A stretch of 64,000 nucleotides of DNA from contig NZ_CP107836.1 of the NCBI RefSeq assembly GCF_036346615.1, forward strand, positions 4,526,001 through 4,590,000, read 5' to 3'. The translations under genes were made by a program, and so were the position numbers. Positions 50,296-58,887 of this stretch are shown in pieces. The stretch comes from Streptomyces sp. NBC_00523 (GTDB lineage: Bacteria > Actinomycetota > Actinomycetes > Streptomycetales > Streptomycetaceae). Every line of letters starts with the position of its first letter. The stretch's first letter is position 1. The notes beneath the pieces were generated by a model. The model saw nothing but the letters and a program-made list of their open reading frames with translations. It did not search any database and was not told where the DNA came from.

Positions 50296-52779
50296 TTACG
50301 GCGCCGCCCTGCGCCGCCGTCCGGTCAGCCCCACCGCCACCAGCCCCAGCAGCGCCAGGCCCCCCGCGAGGCTCCCCGCCTTCAGCCCCGGCGGCCGGTA
50401 CGCGCAGTCCAGCACCGGCCGGTCGCCGCTCACCGGGGCCGCGACCAGCCCGAGGTACGAGTCCGCCGGGCGGCCCCCGCAGCTCCACCCGGCGATCCGG
50501 GGCGCGGCGAGCACCGCCAAGCCCTTTGTCCCCCGGGGGAGTTCGGCGCGCACCCCGCTCCCGGTGACCGTCACCCGCGTCGCCCCCGTCCGCTTCAGCC
50601 CGGCCACCGCACGGGTCAGCCGGTCCCGGTCCAGGCAGCCGACGGCCTCGTGCGGGACGGTCCCCGGCCGGGCCACCCGCAAGGCCACGTCGAGCGCCCC
50701 GCCCCCGTCGCCCAGCTTCCGCAGCTCGGCCCGGCGCCCCGGCAACTCACCCCGGAAGTCGGCCTCTTCCCCAGAACCCAGCCGCGCGCGGCCGAAGAGG
50801 TCCGGCGCCCACAGATACACCTCACTGCCCGCCGGGCAGGCCGCGCGGAGGGTGTACGCGCCGGGCCGCACCGCGTAGTCGTACGCGCCCGTGTCGCCCG
50901 CACCGCTCCCGTCCGCCGCGCGCAGAGAGGTCTCCGGCACCGTGTAGACGGACGCGCCGAGCAGCTTCTCCTGGTTGCGGAAGGGGGAACGCCCGTAGCG
51001 CGCATGCTCGTCGGCGGGCCGTACGGTCACCAGCGGCGGCACGTCCTCGTGCGTCACCGTGACCGGGCGGTCGTCCGGGCGGTTCCAGCCCTGGTGCGGG
51101 TCGCGCGGCATGTGCACCCGGGCGCCCACGGAGAACACCGCGTCGGTCACCGGGCTGTCCGGGTCGTGCAGGGCGCGGCCGTTGGACGTCCACCCGGCGC
51201 CCAGGGCCAGGAAGGTGCGGGTCAGCACGTCCGGGGTGTGGCTGCTGTAGTAGGCCCCGCCCTGGCCGCCGGTCAGCATCGGATCGTTCGCCGTGCTCTG
51301 TTCCAGGCCCGGATCGGTCCGGTAGCGCGGCCAGCCGTCCGCCTCGGCGACCGCCGCCGCCTGGAGGCGCTGGCGCTCGCCCCAGGGGGCGTAGTCGTCC
51401 AGCCGGCCCAGCCGCTGCCGGTCGGCGTACGCGGTCGTCGCGGCGGCCTGCCCGGCCTGCGCCCCGACCAGGAGGAGCGCCGCCAGCACGGCGTACCGGC
51501 CGCGCCGGGCCAGCACCAGGGCGCCCGCCACGGCCGCCAGGCCCGCCACGGACAGCGGGTACGTCCAGGCGGTGACCAGGGCGCTGGACGCGGCCCCGGC
51601 GGCGATCAGCGCGACCACCCCCGCGCCGCCGAGGAGCGCCCGCCGGTCCGGCCAGCCGGAGGCGACCGACAGCCAGGCGGCGATCACCAGAAGCCCGGAC
51701 AGCACGAACGTCTGGCGGTACGGACTGCCGTTGGGCGTCGCGAAGGCGTGCCACAGCAGATGCGTCGGCCCCCACTGCAACGACAGCGCGACCCCCGCCA
51801 CGAGCCCCGCCCACACCAGGCGTTCGGTGCGCGGGACGGCCCGGTGGAAGGCCAGGGCGCCCGCGAGGAGCAGGGCGCCGGTGCCGAGGAAGAGCGCCGG
51901 GCTGAAGAAGCCGTACGTCGCCGGGAGCAACCGGGCCGCGACATCGGGCCAGGCCGCCGGAGCGAACGCGCGGGTCCAGCCCGGGTAGGCGTGCCGCGTC
52001 CCGAGATACACCGGCACCAGGACGGGCGCGGCGAGTCCCACGCCCAGCGCGACCGTCCGTACCGCCCTCCCCAGCCCCCGTACCCGCTCCCGGCGCGTCC
52101 CGCCCTCCACCAGCAGCCGCACCACCAGCACCAGCGCCGCGCCGAGCGTCGCCATGTACGCGGTGTAGAAGTTCGACACCCAGGCCAGCGTCACCAGCAG
52201 CGTGCCCAGGACCGGCCGACGGCCCGTGCGGGCCCACTCGGCGGCGAGGCACAGCAGCGGGAAGGCGATCAGCCCGTCCAGCCACATCGGGTTGTACACG
52301 GCCTCGATGACCGACCACCCGCACAGCGCGTACGAGGCCCCGAGCACGACGGCCGCCCACTCCCGGCCCCGGCCGCGACGGAGCGCCGTCAGGAGCCAGG
52401 TCATCGCGGCCGCCGCCGCCCCGGTCTTCACCAGCGTGACCGCGTACACCGCCAGGTCGATGCGGTCCCGGGGGAAGACGCCGACGAGCAGGGCGAACGG
52501 GCTGCTCAGATACGTACCGAAGTCCGGCAGGAAGCCCGTGCCGTAGCCGGACTGCCAGTTCAGCAGCAGCCCGCCGTCGGCGCGGCCGTGCAGCAGGTCC
52601 CAGAGGCGGGCGTGGAACGGGACGAACTGGTTGCCCAGGTCGTTGACGCTGCGGGTGAGCGGGCCGAAGGGGTGGCTGCGGGCCACCGCGTCCCCGGCGC
52701 AGACGGTGAGGGCGGCGAGCACGGCGGCCAGGGCGGCGGCCCGGCCGCGCGGCAACCGGAGTATCGGGAGTTTCGTCAT
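50296..52779 (-). CDS. YfhO family polytopic membrane protein
   Basis: An 827-residue membrane protein. About twelve helices lie between residues 10 and 500, followed by a ~300-residue outer domain and a final transmembrane helix (AGGLALLGLVAVGLTG). The N-terminal outer loop has RSVNDLGNQFVPFHARLWDLLHGR and LLNWQSGYGTGFLPDF, the YfhO signature. YfhO proteins transfer sugars from polyprenyl-phosphate donors onto teichoic or lipoteichoic acids. The gene lies two bases after the preceding glycosyltransferase gene, so it is in the same operon. Confidence 0.88.
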   Translation of the reverse strand: MTKLPILRLPRGRAAALAAVLAALTVCAGDAVARSHPFGPLTRSVNDLGNQFVPFHARLWDLLHGRADGGLLLNWQSGYGTGFLPDFGTYLSSPFALLVGVFPRDRIDLAVYAVTLVKTGAAAAAMTWLLTALRRGRGREWAAVVLGASYALCGWSVIEAVYNPMWLDGLIAFPLLCLAAEWARTGRRPVLGTLLVTLAWVSNFYTAYMATLGAALVLVVRLLVEGGTRRERVRGLGRAVRTVALGVGLAAPVLVPVYLGTRHAYPGWTRAFAPAAWPDVAARLLPATYGFFSPALFLGTGALLLAGALAFHRAVPRTERLVWAGLVAGVALSLQWGPTHLLWHAFATPNGSPYRQTFVLSGLLVIAAWLSVASGWPDRRALLGGAGVVALIAAGAASSALVTAWTYPLSVAGLAAVAGALVLARRGRYAVLAALLLVGAQAGQAAATTAYADRQRLGRLDDYAPWGERQRLQAAAVAEADGWPRYRTDPGLEQSTANDPMLTGGQGGAYYSSHTPDVLTRTFLALGAGWTSNGRALHDPDSPVTDAVFSVGARVHMPRDPHQGWNRPDDRPVTVTHEDVPPLVTVRPADEHARYGRSPFRNQEKLLGASVYTVPETSLRAADGSGAGDTGAYDYAVRPGAYTLRAACPAGSEVYLWAPDLFGRARLGSGEEADFRGELPGRRAELRKLGDGGGALDVALRVARPGTVPHEAVGCLDRDRLTRAVAGLKRTGATRVTVTGSGVRAELPRGTKGLAVLAAPRIAGWSCGGRPADSYLGLVAAPVSGDRPVLDCAYRPPGLKAGSLAGGLALLGLVAVGLTGRRRRAAP

Positions 52780-52781
52780 GC

Positions 52782-54143
52782 TCAGCCGGCCGCAGCCCGC
52801 TTCAGGGTGCGGGCCCGGCGCGCGAGGCGGCGGACCGTCGCGTTGCGCGGGATGAACGTGAGCTGCGCCGGAATCGCCCCCGGCAGCCCGAGCGCGGTCA
52901 GCCGCCGCCGCTTGAAGTACCGCCGCACGGCGTCCCGGTGGCCGCTCAGATAGCGCTCGGCGACGGGGCGCAGGGGGGCCTGGAGCTGCGGCTGCATCGC
53001 GTAGCCGACCGCGCCGACCAGCCCGGCGGCCCCGCGCGCGATCTCCTCCGGCGAGGGCATCGACCAGCCGGTCACCGCCGCCGGGTCGGCCAGGTCGGGG
53101 AGCAGGGCGTCCACGATGGTCACGGGGATGCGGTTGCTGTTCTGGTACGGGCTGAGCTGTTGCAGCAGCGGGCCCGTGCCCAGGCGGGCGACCGGCAGTC
53201 CGTAGAACGAGGCGGCGGTCAGCAGCGCGGTGGAGAAGCAGCCGACGACGAGGGCGGGGCGCATCGACTCGAACAGCGTCTCCGCCAGGACCGGGCTGTC
53301 CGCCACGGTGAGCACCGCACCGAGCCGTACCGCCTCCTCCTCCAGGGCGCGCGTCCAGTGGGCGGGCGCGCTGGGATGCGGTTTGAAGACGATACGGGTG
53401 TGGCCGAGGGCGACCGCGCCGCGCACCATTCCCGCGTGCAGCTCCTCCTCCTGGCGGGGCGTCAGGATGCCCAGCGTGGACAGGTACTGGCCGAGGACGA
53501 GCGCGGGGCCCGGGGCCTGGGCGGGGACGACGGGGGCGGCGACCGGGTCGGCCAGCTCGCCCAGCACCTTGAGGAACACGTCCGTCGGGACGACCTCCGG
53601 CTCCACCCCGAACTCCGTGAGCAGCAAGGGCTTGAGCCCCGGCACCAGGTCCAGGTGGAGCAGCCGGCGGATGCGGGTGCCGATCAGCTGGTCGAGCCGG
53701 CTGCGGGTCGGTCCGTAGCTCATCAGCCCGTCCGCGTACACATGCAGCGGGCTGTCCCCGAAGACCGTCGCCAGCGCCTGGGCGGGGTTGGCCTGGATGG
53801 ACTCGCAGGCCAGCTCGACCGGTCCGTCCCCGAGGTCCCAGGCCGCGCGCACCGCCCGCTCCCACAGCGGGGCGTCCTGCTCCCGGGGGGCCCAGCCGCC
53901 CGGGTGGAACGGGCTGATGAAGTCGTTCCAGGACCGCACCGCGTCGAACTCGGCGGCCAGCGCCCCGAATCCGGGCCGCTCGTGGAGCGGGGTGCCGAGC
54001 TCCGGGGCGGGCGAGGTGTCGCTCACGACGAGGATGCGCCGGTGCTCGGAGCGCGGCCCGAACATGCCCGAGCGCAGGGCCGCGACGAGCGTGGCGGCGG
54101 CGTACTGCGTGCACGCCGAGAAGATCTGGATGGTGGCGGGCAT
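52782..54143 (-). CDS. Polysialyltransferase-like glycosyltransferase
   Basis: A 453-residue enzyme resembling bacterial alpha-2,8-polysialyltransferases. VYADGLMSYGP at 136-146 fits the acidic-acidic-Gly region, IVFKPHPSAP (251-260) is the HP motif, and CFSTALL (302-308) is the Ser/Thr motif that binds CMP-sugar phosphate. With CMP-nonulosonate enzymes encoded nearby, it probably polymerises a sialic-acid-like sugar. The start overlaps the GT2 stop (TGATG). No transmembrane helix; probably membrane-associated through partners. Confidence 0.82.
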   Translation of the reverse strand: MPATIQIFSACTQYAAATLVAALRSGMFGPRSEHRRILVVSDTSPAPELGTPLHERPGFGALAAEFDAVRSWNDFISPFHPGGWAPREQDAPLWERAVRAAWDLGDGPVELACESIQANPAQALATVFGDSPLHVYADGLMSYGPTRSRLDQLIGTRIRRLLHLDLVPGLKPLLLTEFGVEPEVVPTDVFLKVLGELADPVAAPVVPAQAPGPALVLGQYLSTLGILTPRQEEELHAGMVRGAVALGHTRIVFKPHPSAPAHWTRALEEEAVRLGAVLTVADSPVLAETLFESMRPALVVGCFSTALLTAASFYGLPVARLGTGPLLQQLSPYQNSNRIPVTIVDALLPDLADPAAVTGWSMPSPEEIARGAAGLVGAVGYAMQPQLQAPLRPVAERYLSGHRDAVRRYFKRRRLTALGLPGAIPAQLTFIPRNATVRRLARRARTLKRAAAG

Positions 54144-55129
54144 CAGGCCGCGACCTCCCGCGACACCGAGCGGCGGCGCACCCGGCGCAGCCGGTCCGCA
54201 CGGCGCTCGCCCAGCGAATTCAGCGTTTCCGCGAGAATGTCCTGGGGCATGCGCCGCAGCGAAGCCGCACTCATCGAGCGCAATTTCCTGGCCACTGCTG
54301 GTTCGAACCTTTCGATGGATTCCAAATGGTGCGCCATGACCGCGCAGTACGTACGCACGGCCTTCGGCATCAGCCGGTCCGCGTCCGGATCCAGGGCCGT
54401 TTCCTCCAGCACCTGATCGAACGCGCGGATGAAGTCCAGCTGGCGCACATCGCCGATCTGGGTCAGCGAGGAGGCGACCCCGCGCCGGTAGAAGATCCCG
54501 GGGAGCCCGACCGCCGCGAAGGACTCCGCCTCCCGGTGCAGCCGCCAGATCCACGGCCGGTCCTCCGCCGTGCGCAGCCCGTCCCGGAACCGCAGCAGCC
54601 CCGAATCCGCGAGCCGGCGGTGATAGGCCCCGGCCCAGGCGTACGCGTAGTCCACCGGCGTCGAGCGGTCGGCCGGCAGGATCACCTCGCGCGGGCTCAC
54701 CACGGTGTTCCGCAGCCCGAACGGGACGCGGTGGACCGTGCGCACCCGGTCGGTGAACTGCACATGGTCCGTACGGACGAAATCGCAGCCCAGGGCCGTG
54801 ATCGCGGCGAGCAGCCGCTCGTAGTGCCCGGGCGCCGCCCAGTCGTCGCCGTCCAGGAACGTGAGGTACTCGCCGCGCGCCGCGTCGATCCCCGTGTTGC
54901 GCGCGGTGGCCAGGCCCCCGTTCCGCTCGTGCGGGACCAGGACGGCACCCGGCAGCTCGCGCTCGGCGCGCCGGAGGATGTCCAGGGTCCCGTCGGACGA
55001 ACAGTCGTCGACGAGGATGAATTCGACCCCCTCGCGGGCATTGGCCCGCAGACTTCTCAGGGTGTCGGGGGCGTAGGCCCGAACGTTGTAGAACGGCACG
55101 ATGACGGAGAGCTTGACCACGCGGACCAC
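54143..55129 (-). CDS. Family 2 glycosyltransferase
   Basis: A 328-residue inverting GT-A enzyme. LSVIVPFYNVRAYAPDTLRSL opens the nucleotide-sugar fold, VEFILVDDCSSDGT follows, and the DxD metal motif lies in YLTFLDGDDWAAPGHY near residue 95. The C-terminal ~90 residues are helical. It starts the leftward arm of the surface-glycan cluster. GTG at 55129 is used; a second GTG three codons on is equally good. The acceptor and donor are unknown. Confidence 0.88.
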   Translation of the reverse strand: MVRVVKLSVIVPFYNVRAYAPDTLRSLRANAREGVEFILVDDCSSDGTLDILRRAERELPGAVLVPHERNGGLATARNTGIDAARGEYLTFLDGDDWAAPGHYERLLAAITALGCDFVRTDHVQFTDRVRTVHRVPFGLRNTVVSPREVILPADRSTPVDYAYAWAGAYHRRLADSGLLRFRDGLRTAEDRPWIWRLHREAESFAAVGLPGIFYRRGVASSLTQIGDVRQLDFIRAFDQVLEETALDPDADRLMPKAVRTYCAVMAHHLESIERFEPAVARKLRSMSAASLRRMPQDILAETLNSLGERRADRLRRVRRRSVSREVAA

Positions 55130-55329
55130 GCTAGGCGCCGGTCCGGCATTTACCCTGGACCCGACGGGTACACCAGGTGAACGAAGAATGTCGGGACCAT
55201 GAACCGGCCCGATTCCCCGCCCCGGAACGCCCTTTCCATCAGCTGATTCTCCGGGTGTCGGCGGGCTGTTAACCCGCTGTTGCCGTCACGTTGGGCCGCG
55301 AATCCGAATGCCTTCCTAAATTCGAAGAC
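55130..55329. promoter_or_regulatory. Divergent promoter region of the nonulosonate glycan cluster
   Basis: This 200-base gap separates the GT2 gene (leftward) and the DUF6716-like gene (rightward) and must hold both promoters. It is less GC-rich than its surroundings, and contains a small GCGGG/CCCGC hairpin at 55261-55277 and an AT-rich CTAAATTCGAAG just before the rightward start. No recognisable operator was found. Confidence 0.4.
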
Positions 55330-56679
55330 GTGCCACGACGTACCGAAAAGACGACCGCCCTCAGGGCAGCCGTGATCGCCGACTCCGACACCCGGTGGAA
55401 ATGGGGCGCGCTCACCGCGCACCGCCTCACCGCCCCCGTGTCCGGGGAGCCCGCGCAGCGGGTGGAGATCAGCGGACTGCTGCTGCGCGGCCGGGCGACC
55501 CCGACCCCCCGCCAGCTCGCCGAGGTCGGCGACGTGGGGATCCCCGCCGACCGGGTGCGCGAGGTTACCGCCGTCGAATTCCTGCACGCCGTACGGGACG
55601 AGGGATACGACGTCGTCGTCCTCGCCCTCGTCGGCGGCGCCGTCCAGGCCATGCTGCACGGCATCGCGGCGCTCCGGCTGCCCACCAGGCCCGTCCTCGT
55701 CACCGGCTACGTCGGCGTCGTCTACGAGAAGCTCACCGACGGGCTCCTGCTGCGCCACGGGGCCGACGTCGTCCTCGCCAACTCCCGCCACGACGCCCGG
55801 CGTTTCCGCGCGGTGTACGAGGGAGTGGGCGCCGACGTCTCGGCCGTCACCGAGGCCGCCCTCCCGTTCCTCGGCGGCGAGCCGTACCGCCCCGAACCCG
55901 GTCGCGACACCCTGGTGTTCGCCGCCCAGCCCTCCGTGCCGGAGAGCCGCGCCGACCGGGCGTACCTGCTGCGGCGCCTGGTCGAACACGCCCGGCTGCA
56001 CCCCCGCCGCGAGGTGCTGCTGAAGCTGCGCTCCAAGCCCGGCGAGCACACCACGCACATCGAGGAGCACCCCTACCAGCGGCTCGCCGAACGGCTGCCC
56101 GGCGGACTCCCGCCCAACTTCCGCCTGGTGTACGGGCACATGGGCGAGGTCCTGGACCGCACCGACCTCCTCGTCACCGTCTCCTCCACGGCCGCCCTGG
56201 AGTCCCTGCACCGCCGCATCCCCACCGCCGTCCTCACCGACCTCGGGGTGCGCGAAGCCCTCGGCAACCACCACTTCACCGGCTCCGGACTGCTCACCTC
56301 CTTCGACCACCTCGACGGCGGCGGGCACCCGGAACCCGACCCGGAGTGGCTGGCCGGCCAGGGCGTCGCCGCCGACGGCAGCTACCCCACGGCGTACGAC
56401 ACCGCCCGGGCCCGGGTCACCGCGCTGCTCGCCGGGGCGCAACTCCCCGACCCGGCGCCCTACTACACGCCCGCCACCGCCCCCGGCTACCTCCCGGGCA
56501 TCCTCGCCCGCCACCACCTGGCCCCCGACGGCCACCCGCTGCCCGGCGCCGCCGTGCCCCGCGAGGCGGGCCGGGTCAGGACGGCGGTGCGCGAGGCGGT
56601 CCGGGACGCGGCCCGGGGCGCGTACCGGCACGGCGTCCAGCGCGTCGCCCCGGTCGTCCGGCGGATGGGGGAGCTGTGA
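55330..56679 (+). CDS. DUF6716-like putative glycosyltransferase
   Basis: A 449-residue soluble protein with a two-lobe GT-B-like pattern. The first lobe contains YDVVVLALVGGAVQAML and RPVLVTGYVGVVYEK. The second has LLKLRSKPGEHTTHIEEHPYQRL and DLLVTVSSTAALESLHRRIPTAVLTDLG, similar to the nucleotide-binding lobe of surface-polysaccharide transferases. I associate it with the DUF6716 family. GTG is chosen as start (V-P-R-R-T-E-K); an upstream in-frame start adds 13 residues. It is the first gene of the rightward arm; its stop is 29 bases before the next start. Confidence 0.72.
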   Translation: MPRRTEKTTALRAAVIADSDTRWKWGALTAHRLTAPVSGEPAQRVEISGLLLRGRATPTPRQLAEVGDVGIPADRVREVTAVEFLHAVRDEGYDVVVLALVGGAVQAMLHGIAALRLPTRPVLVTGYVGVVYEKLTDGLLLRHGADVVLANSRHDARRFRAVYEGVGADVSAVTEAALPFLGGEPYRPEPGRDTLVFAAQPSVPESRADRAYLLRRLVEHARLHPRREVLLKLRSKPGEHTTHIEEHPYQRLAERLPGGLPPNFRLVYGHMGEVLDRTDLLVTVSSTAALESLHRRIPTAVLTDLGVREALGNHHFTGSGLLTSFDHLDGGGHPEPDPEWLAGQGVAADGSYPTAYDTARARVTALLAGAQLPDPAPYYTPATAPGYLPGILARHHLAPDGHPLPGAAVPREAGRVRTAVREAVRDAARGAYRHGVQRVAPVVRRMGEL

Positions 56680-56708
56680 ACACCGACAAGCCACCTACTG
56701 GAGCACCG

Positions 56709-57929
56709 ATGAACCGACCCACCGTGCTCGCCGTCATCCCCGCACGCGGCGGCTCCAAGGGCGTACCCGCCAAGAACCTCGCCCGGGTCGGCGGCGTCCC
56801 GCTCGTCGCCCGCGCCGTCAACGCCTGCCTGGCCTCCGGCGAGGTCACCGACGTCGTGGTGACGACCGACGCGCCCGCCGTCGCCGAGGCCGCCCGCGCG
56901 GCGGCCGAAGCCCTCGGTGAGAGCGCCCGGCTGCACTGCGTCCAGCGCCCCGAGGAGATCGCCGGGGACACCGCGACCAGCGAGGCCGCCGTGCTGCACG
57001 CCCTCGACGCCTACGAGGCGCTGCGGGGACGTACCGCCGACGTCGTCCTGCTCGTCCAGTGCACCAGCCCCTTCGTCACCCGCGAGGACATCGACGGGGT
57101 CGCCGCCGCCGTCGCCCGCGAGGGCGCCGACACCGCCGTCACCGTCGCCCCCTTCCACGGCTTCCTGTGGCGCGACGGCACCGCGGTCGAGGACCACAAC
57201 TACGGCGTCAACCACGACAAGCGGGTCCGCCCGCGCCGCCAGGACCGCCCCGAGGACCTGCTGGAGACGGGCGCCGCCTACGCCATGGACGCCGCCGGCT
57301 TCCGCATCCACCGCCACCGCTTCTTCGGCCACACCGCGCTGGTCCGTACCGACCCCGCGCGCGTCCTGGAGATCGACGACCCGCACGACCTGGCCCGCGC
57401 CCGCGCGCTCGCCCCGCTCCTGGACCCGGCCCCGCTGCCGACCCTGGACGACATCGACGCCGTGGTCCTCGACTTCGACGGCACCCAGACCGACGACCGG
57501 GTCCTCGTGGACTCCGACGGCCGCGAGACCGTCGCCGTGCACCGGGGCGACGGGCTCGGCATCGCCGCCCTCCGCAAGGCGGGCGTACCGCTGCTGATCC
57601 TGTCCACCGAACAGAACCCCGTCGTCGCCGCCCGCGCCCACAAGCTGCGGGTGCCCGTCCTGCACGGCGTCGACCGCAAGGACCTCGCGCTCAAGCAGTG
57701 GTGCGACGAGCAGTCCCTCGCACCCGAACGCGTCATGTACGTCGGCAACGACGTCAACGACCTCCCCTGCTTCGCGCTCGCCGGCTGGCCCGTGGCCGTC
57801 GCGAGCGCCCACGACTCGGTGCGCGCAGCGGCGCGCGCCGTGACGACCACCCCCGGCGGCTCCGGCGCCATCCGCGAGATCGCGGCCTGGCTCCTGGGCC
57901 CCACCCTCACCACAGCCCCCACCGAGTAA
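56709..57929 (+). CDS. CMP-nonulosonate synthetase fused to HAD phosphatase (NeuA-HAD)
   Basis: A 406-residue bifunctional protein. Residues 1-~235 are a CMP-sialic/Kdn cytidylyltransferase (VLAVIPARGGSKGVPAKNLA, LLVQCTSPFVTREDIDG). Residues 250-400 are a HAD-fold domain with VVLDFDGTQTDD (nucleophile D255, D257), LILSTEQN and GNDVNDLPCF (346-351), like KDO/Kdn-8/9-phosphate phosphatases. A phosphatase here implies a route through a sugar 9-phosphate, as for Kdn. The ATG with GGAG upstream is chosen over a GTG overlapping the previous stop. Eleven bases separate it from the synthase gene. Confidence 0.9.
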   Translation: MNRPTVLAVIPARGGSKGVPAKNLARVGGVPLVARAVNACLASGEVTDVVVTTDAPAVAEAARAAAEALGESARLHCVQRPEEIAGDTATSEAAVLHALDAYEALRGRTADVVLLVQCTSPFVTREDIDGVAAAVAREGADTAVTVAPFHGFLWRDGTAVEDHNYGVNHDKRVRPRRQDRPEDLLETGAAYAMDAAGFRIHRHRFFGHTALVRTDPARVLEIDDPHDLARARALAPLLDPAPLPTLDDIDAVVLDFDGTQTDDRVLVDSDGRETVAVHRGDGLGIAALRKAGVPLLILSTEQNPVVAARAHKLRVPVLHGVDRKDLALKQWCDEQSLAPERVMYVGNDVNDLPCFALAGWPVAVASAHDSVRAAARAVTTTPGGSGAIREIAAWLLGPTLTTAPTE

Positions 57930-57940
57930 GGAACACCCTC

Positions 57941-58876
57941 ATGAGCACCTCCCGCCTGCGCACCCTCGGCAACCGCACCGCCGGACCCGGCAACCCCGTG
58001 TACATCACCGGCGAGATCGGCATCAACCACAACGGCGACCTCGGCAACGCCCTCGCGCTGATCGACGTGGCCGCCGAAGCCGGCTGCGACGCCGTCAAGT
58101 TCCAGAAGCGCACCCCGGAGATCTGCACCCCGCGCGACCAGTGGGACATCGAGCGCGACACCCCCTGGGGCCGCATGACGTACATCGACTACCGCCACCG
58201 CGTCGAGTTCGGCGAGGACGAGTACCGGGCCATCTCCGAGCACTGCGCCGAGCGCGGCATCGACTGGTTCGCCTCGCCGTGGGACACCGAGGCCGTCGCC
58301 TTCCTGGAGAAGTTCGACGTCCCCGCCCACAAGGTGGCCTCCGCCTCGCTCACCGACGACGAGCTGCTGCGCACCCTGCGCGCCACCGGCCGCACGGTGA
58401 TCCTCTCCACCGGCATGTCGACCCCGCGCCAGATCCGGCACGCCGTCGAGGTGCTGGGCTCCGACAACATCCTGCTCTGCCACGCCACCTCCACGTACCC
58501 GGCGAAGGCCGAGGAACTGAACCTGCGGGTCATCAACACCCTCCAGCAGGAGTACCCCAACGTCCCGATCGGCTACAGCGGCCACGAGACGGGCCTCCAG
58601 ACCACCCTCGCCGCCGTCGCCCTCGGCGCCGCGTTCGTGGAGCGCCACATCACCCTGGACCGCGCCATGTGGGGCTCCGACCAGGCCGCGTCCGTCGAGC
58701 CGCAGGGCCTGTCCCGCCTGGTCCGCGACATCCGCACCATCGAGGCGAGCCTCGGCGACGGCGTCAAGAAGGTGTACGAGTCCGAGCTCGGCCCGATGAA
58801 GAAGCTCCGCCGGGTCCCGGGCGTCGTGGCGGAGAGCGACGCGGCGGCCCCGGCCGCCGAGCCGGTCGCGGTCTGA
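57941..58876 (+). CDS. NeuB-type nonulosonate (Kdn/sialic acid) synthase lacking the SAF domain
   Basis: A 311-residue PEP-condensing aldolase. Core motifs are YITGEIGINHNGDLGNALALID, AVKFQKRTPE, VASASLTDDELLRTL and IGYSGHETGLQTTLAAVALGA, with the metal-binding Glu/His at the barrel. It ends where classic NeuB (about 350 residues) continues into a SAF antifreeze-like domain, so that domain is missing. It joins PEP to mannose-type sugar (or phosphate) to give Kdn/Neu5Ac-like acid. It sits between the synthetase and a polysialyltransferase-like gene in one operon. Confidence 0.92.
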   Translation: MSTSRLRTLGNRTAGPGNPVYITGEIGINHNGDLGNALALIDVAAEAGCDAVKFQKRTPEICTPRDQWDIERDTPWGRMTYIDYRHRVEFGEDEYRAISEHCAERGIDWFASPWDTEAVAFLEKFDVPAHKVASASLTDDELLRTLRATGRTVILSTGMSTPRQIRHAVEVLGSDNILLCHATSTYPAKAEELNLRVINTLQQEYPNVPIGYSGHETGLQTTLAAVALGAAFVERHITLDRAMWGSDQAASVEPQGLSRLVRDIRTIEASLGDGVKKVYESELGPMKKLRRVPGVVAESDAAAPAAEPVAV

Positions 58877-58887
58877 CGGGCCGGCCG

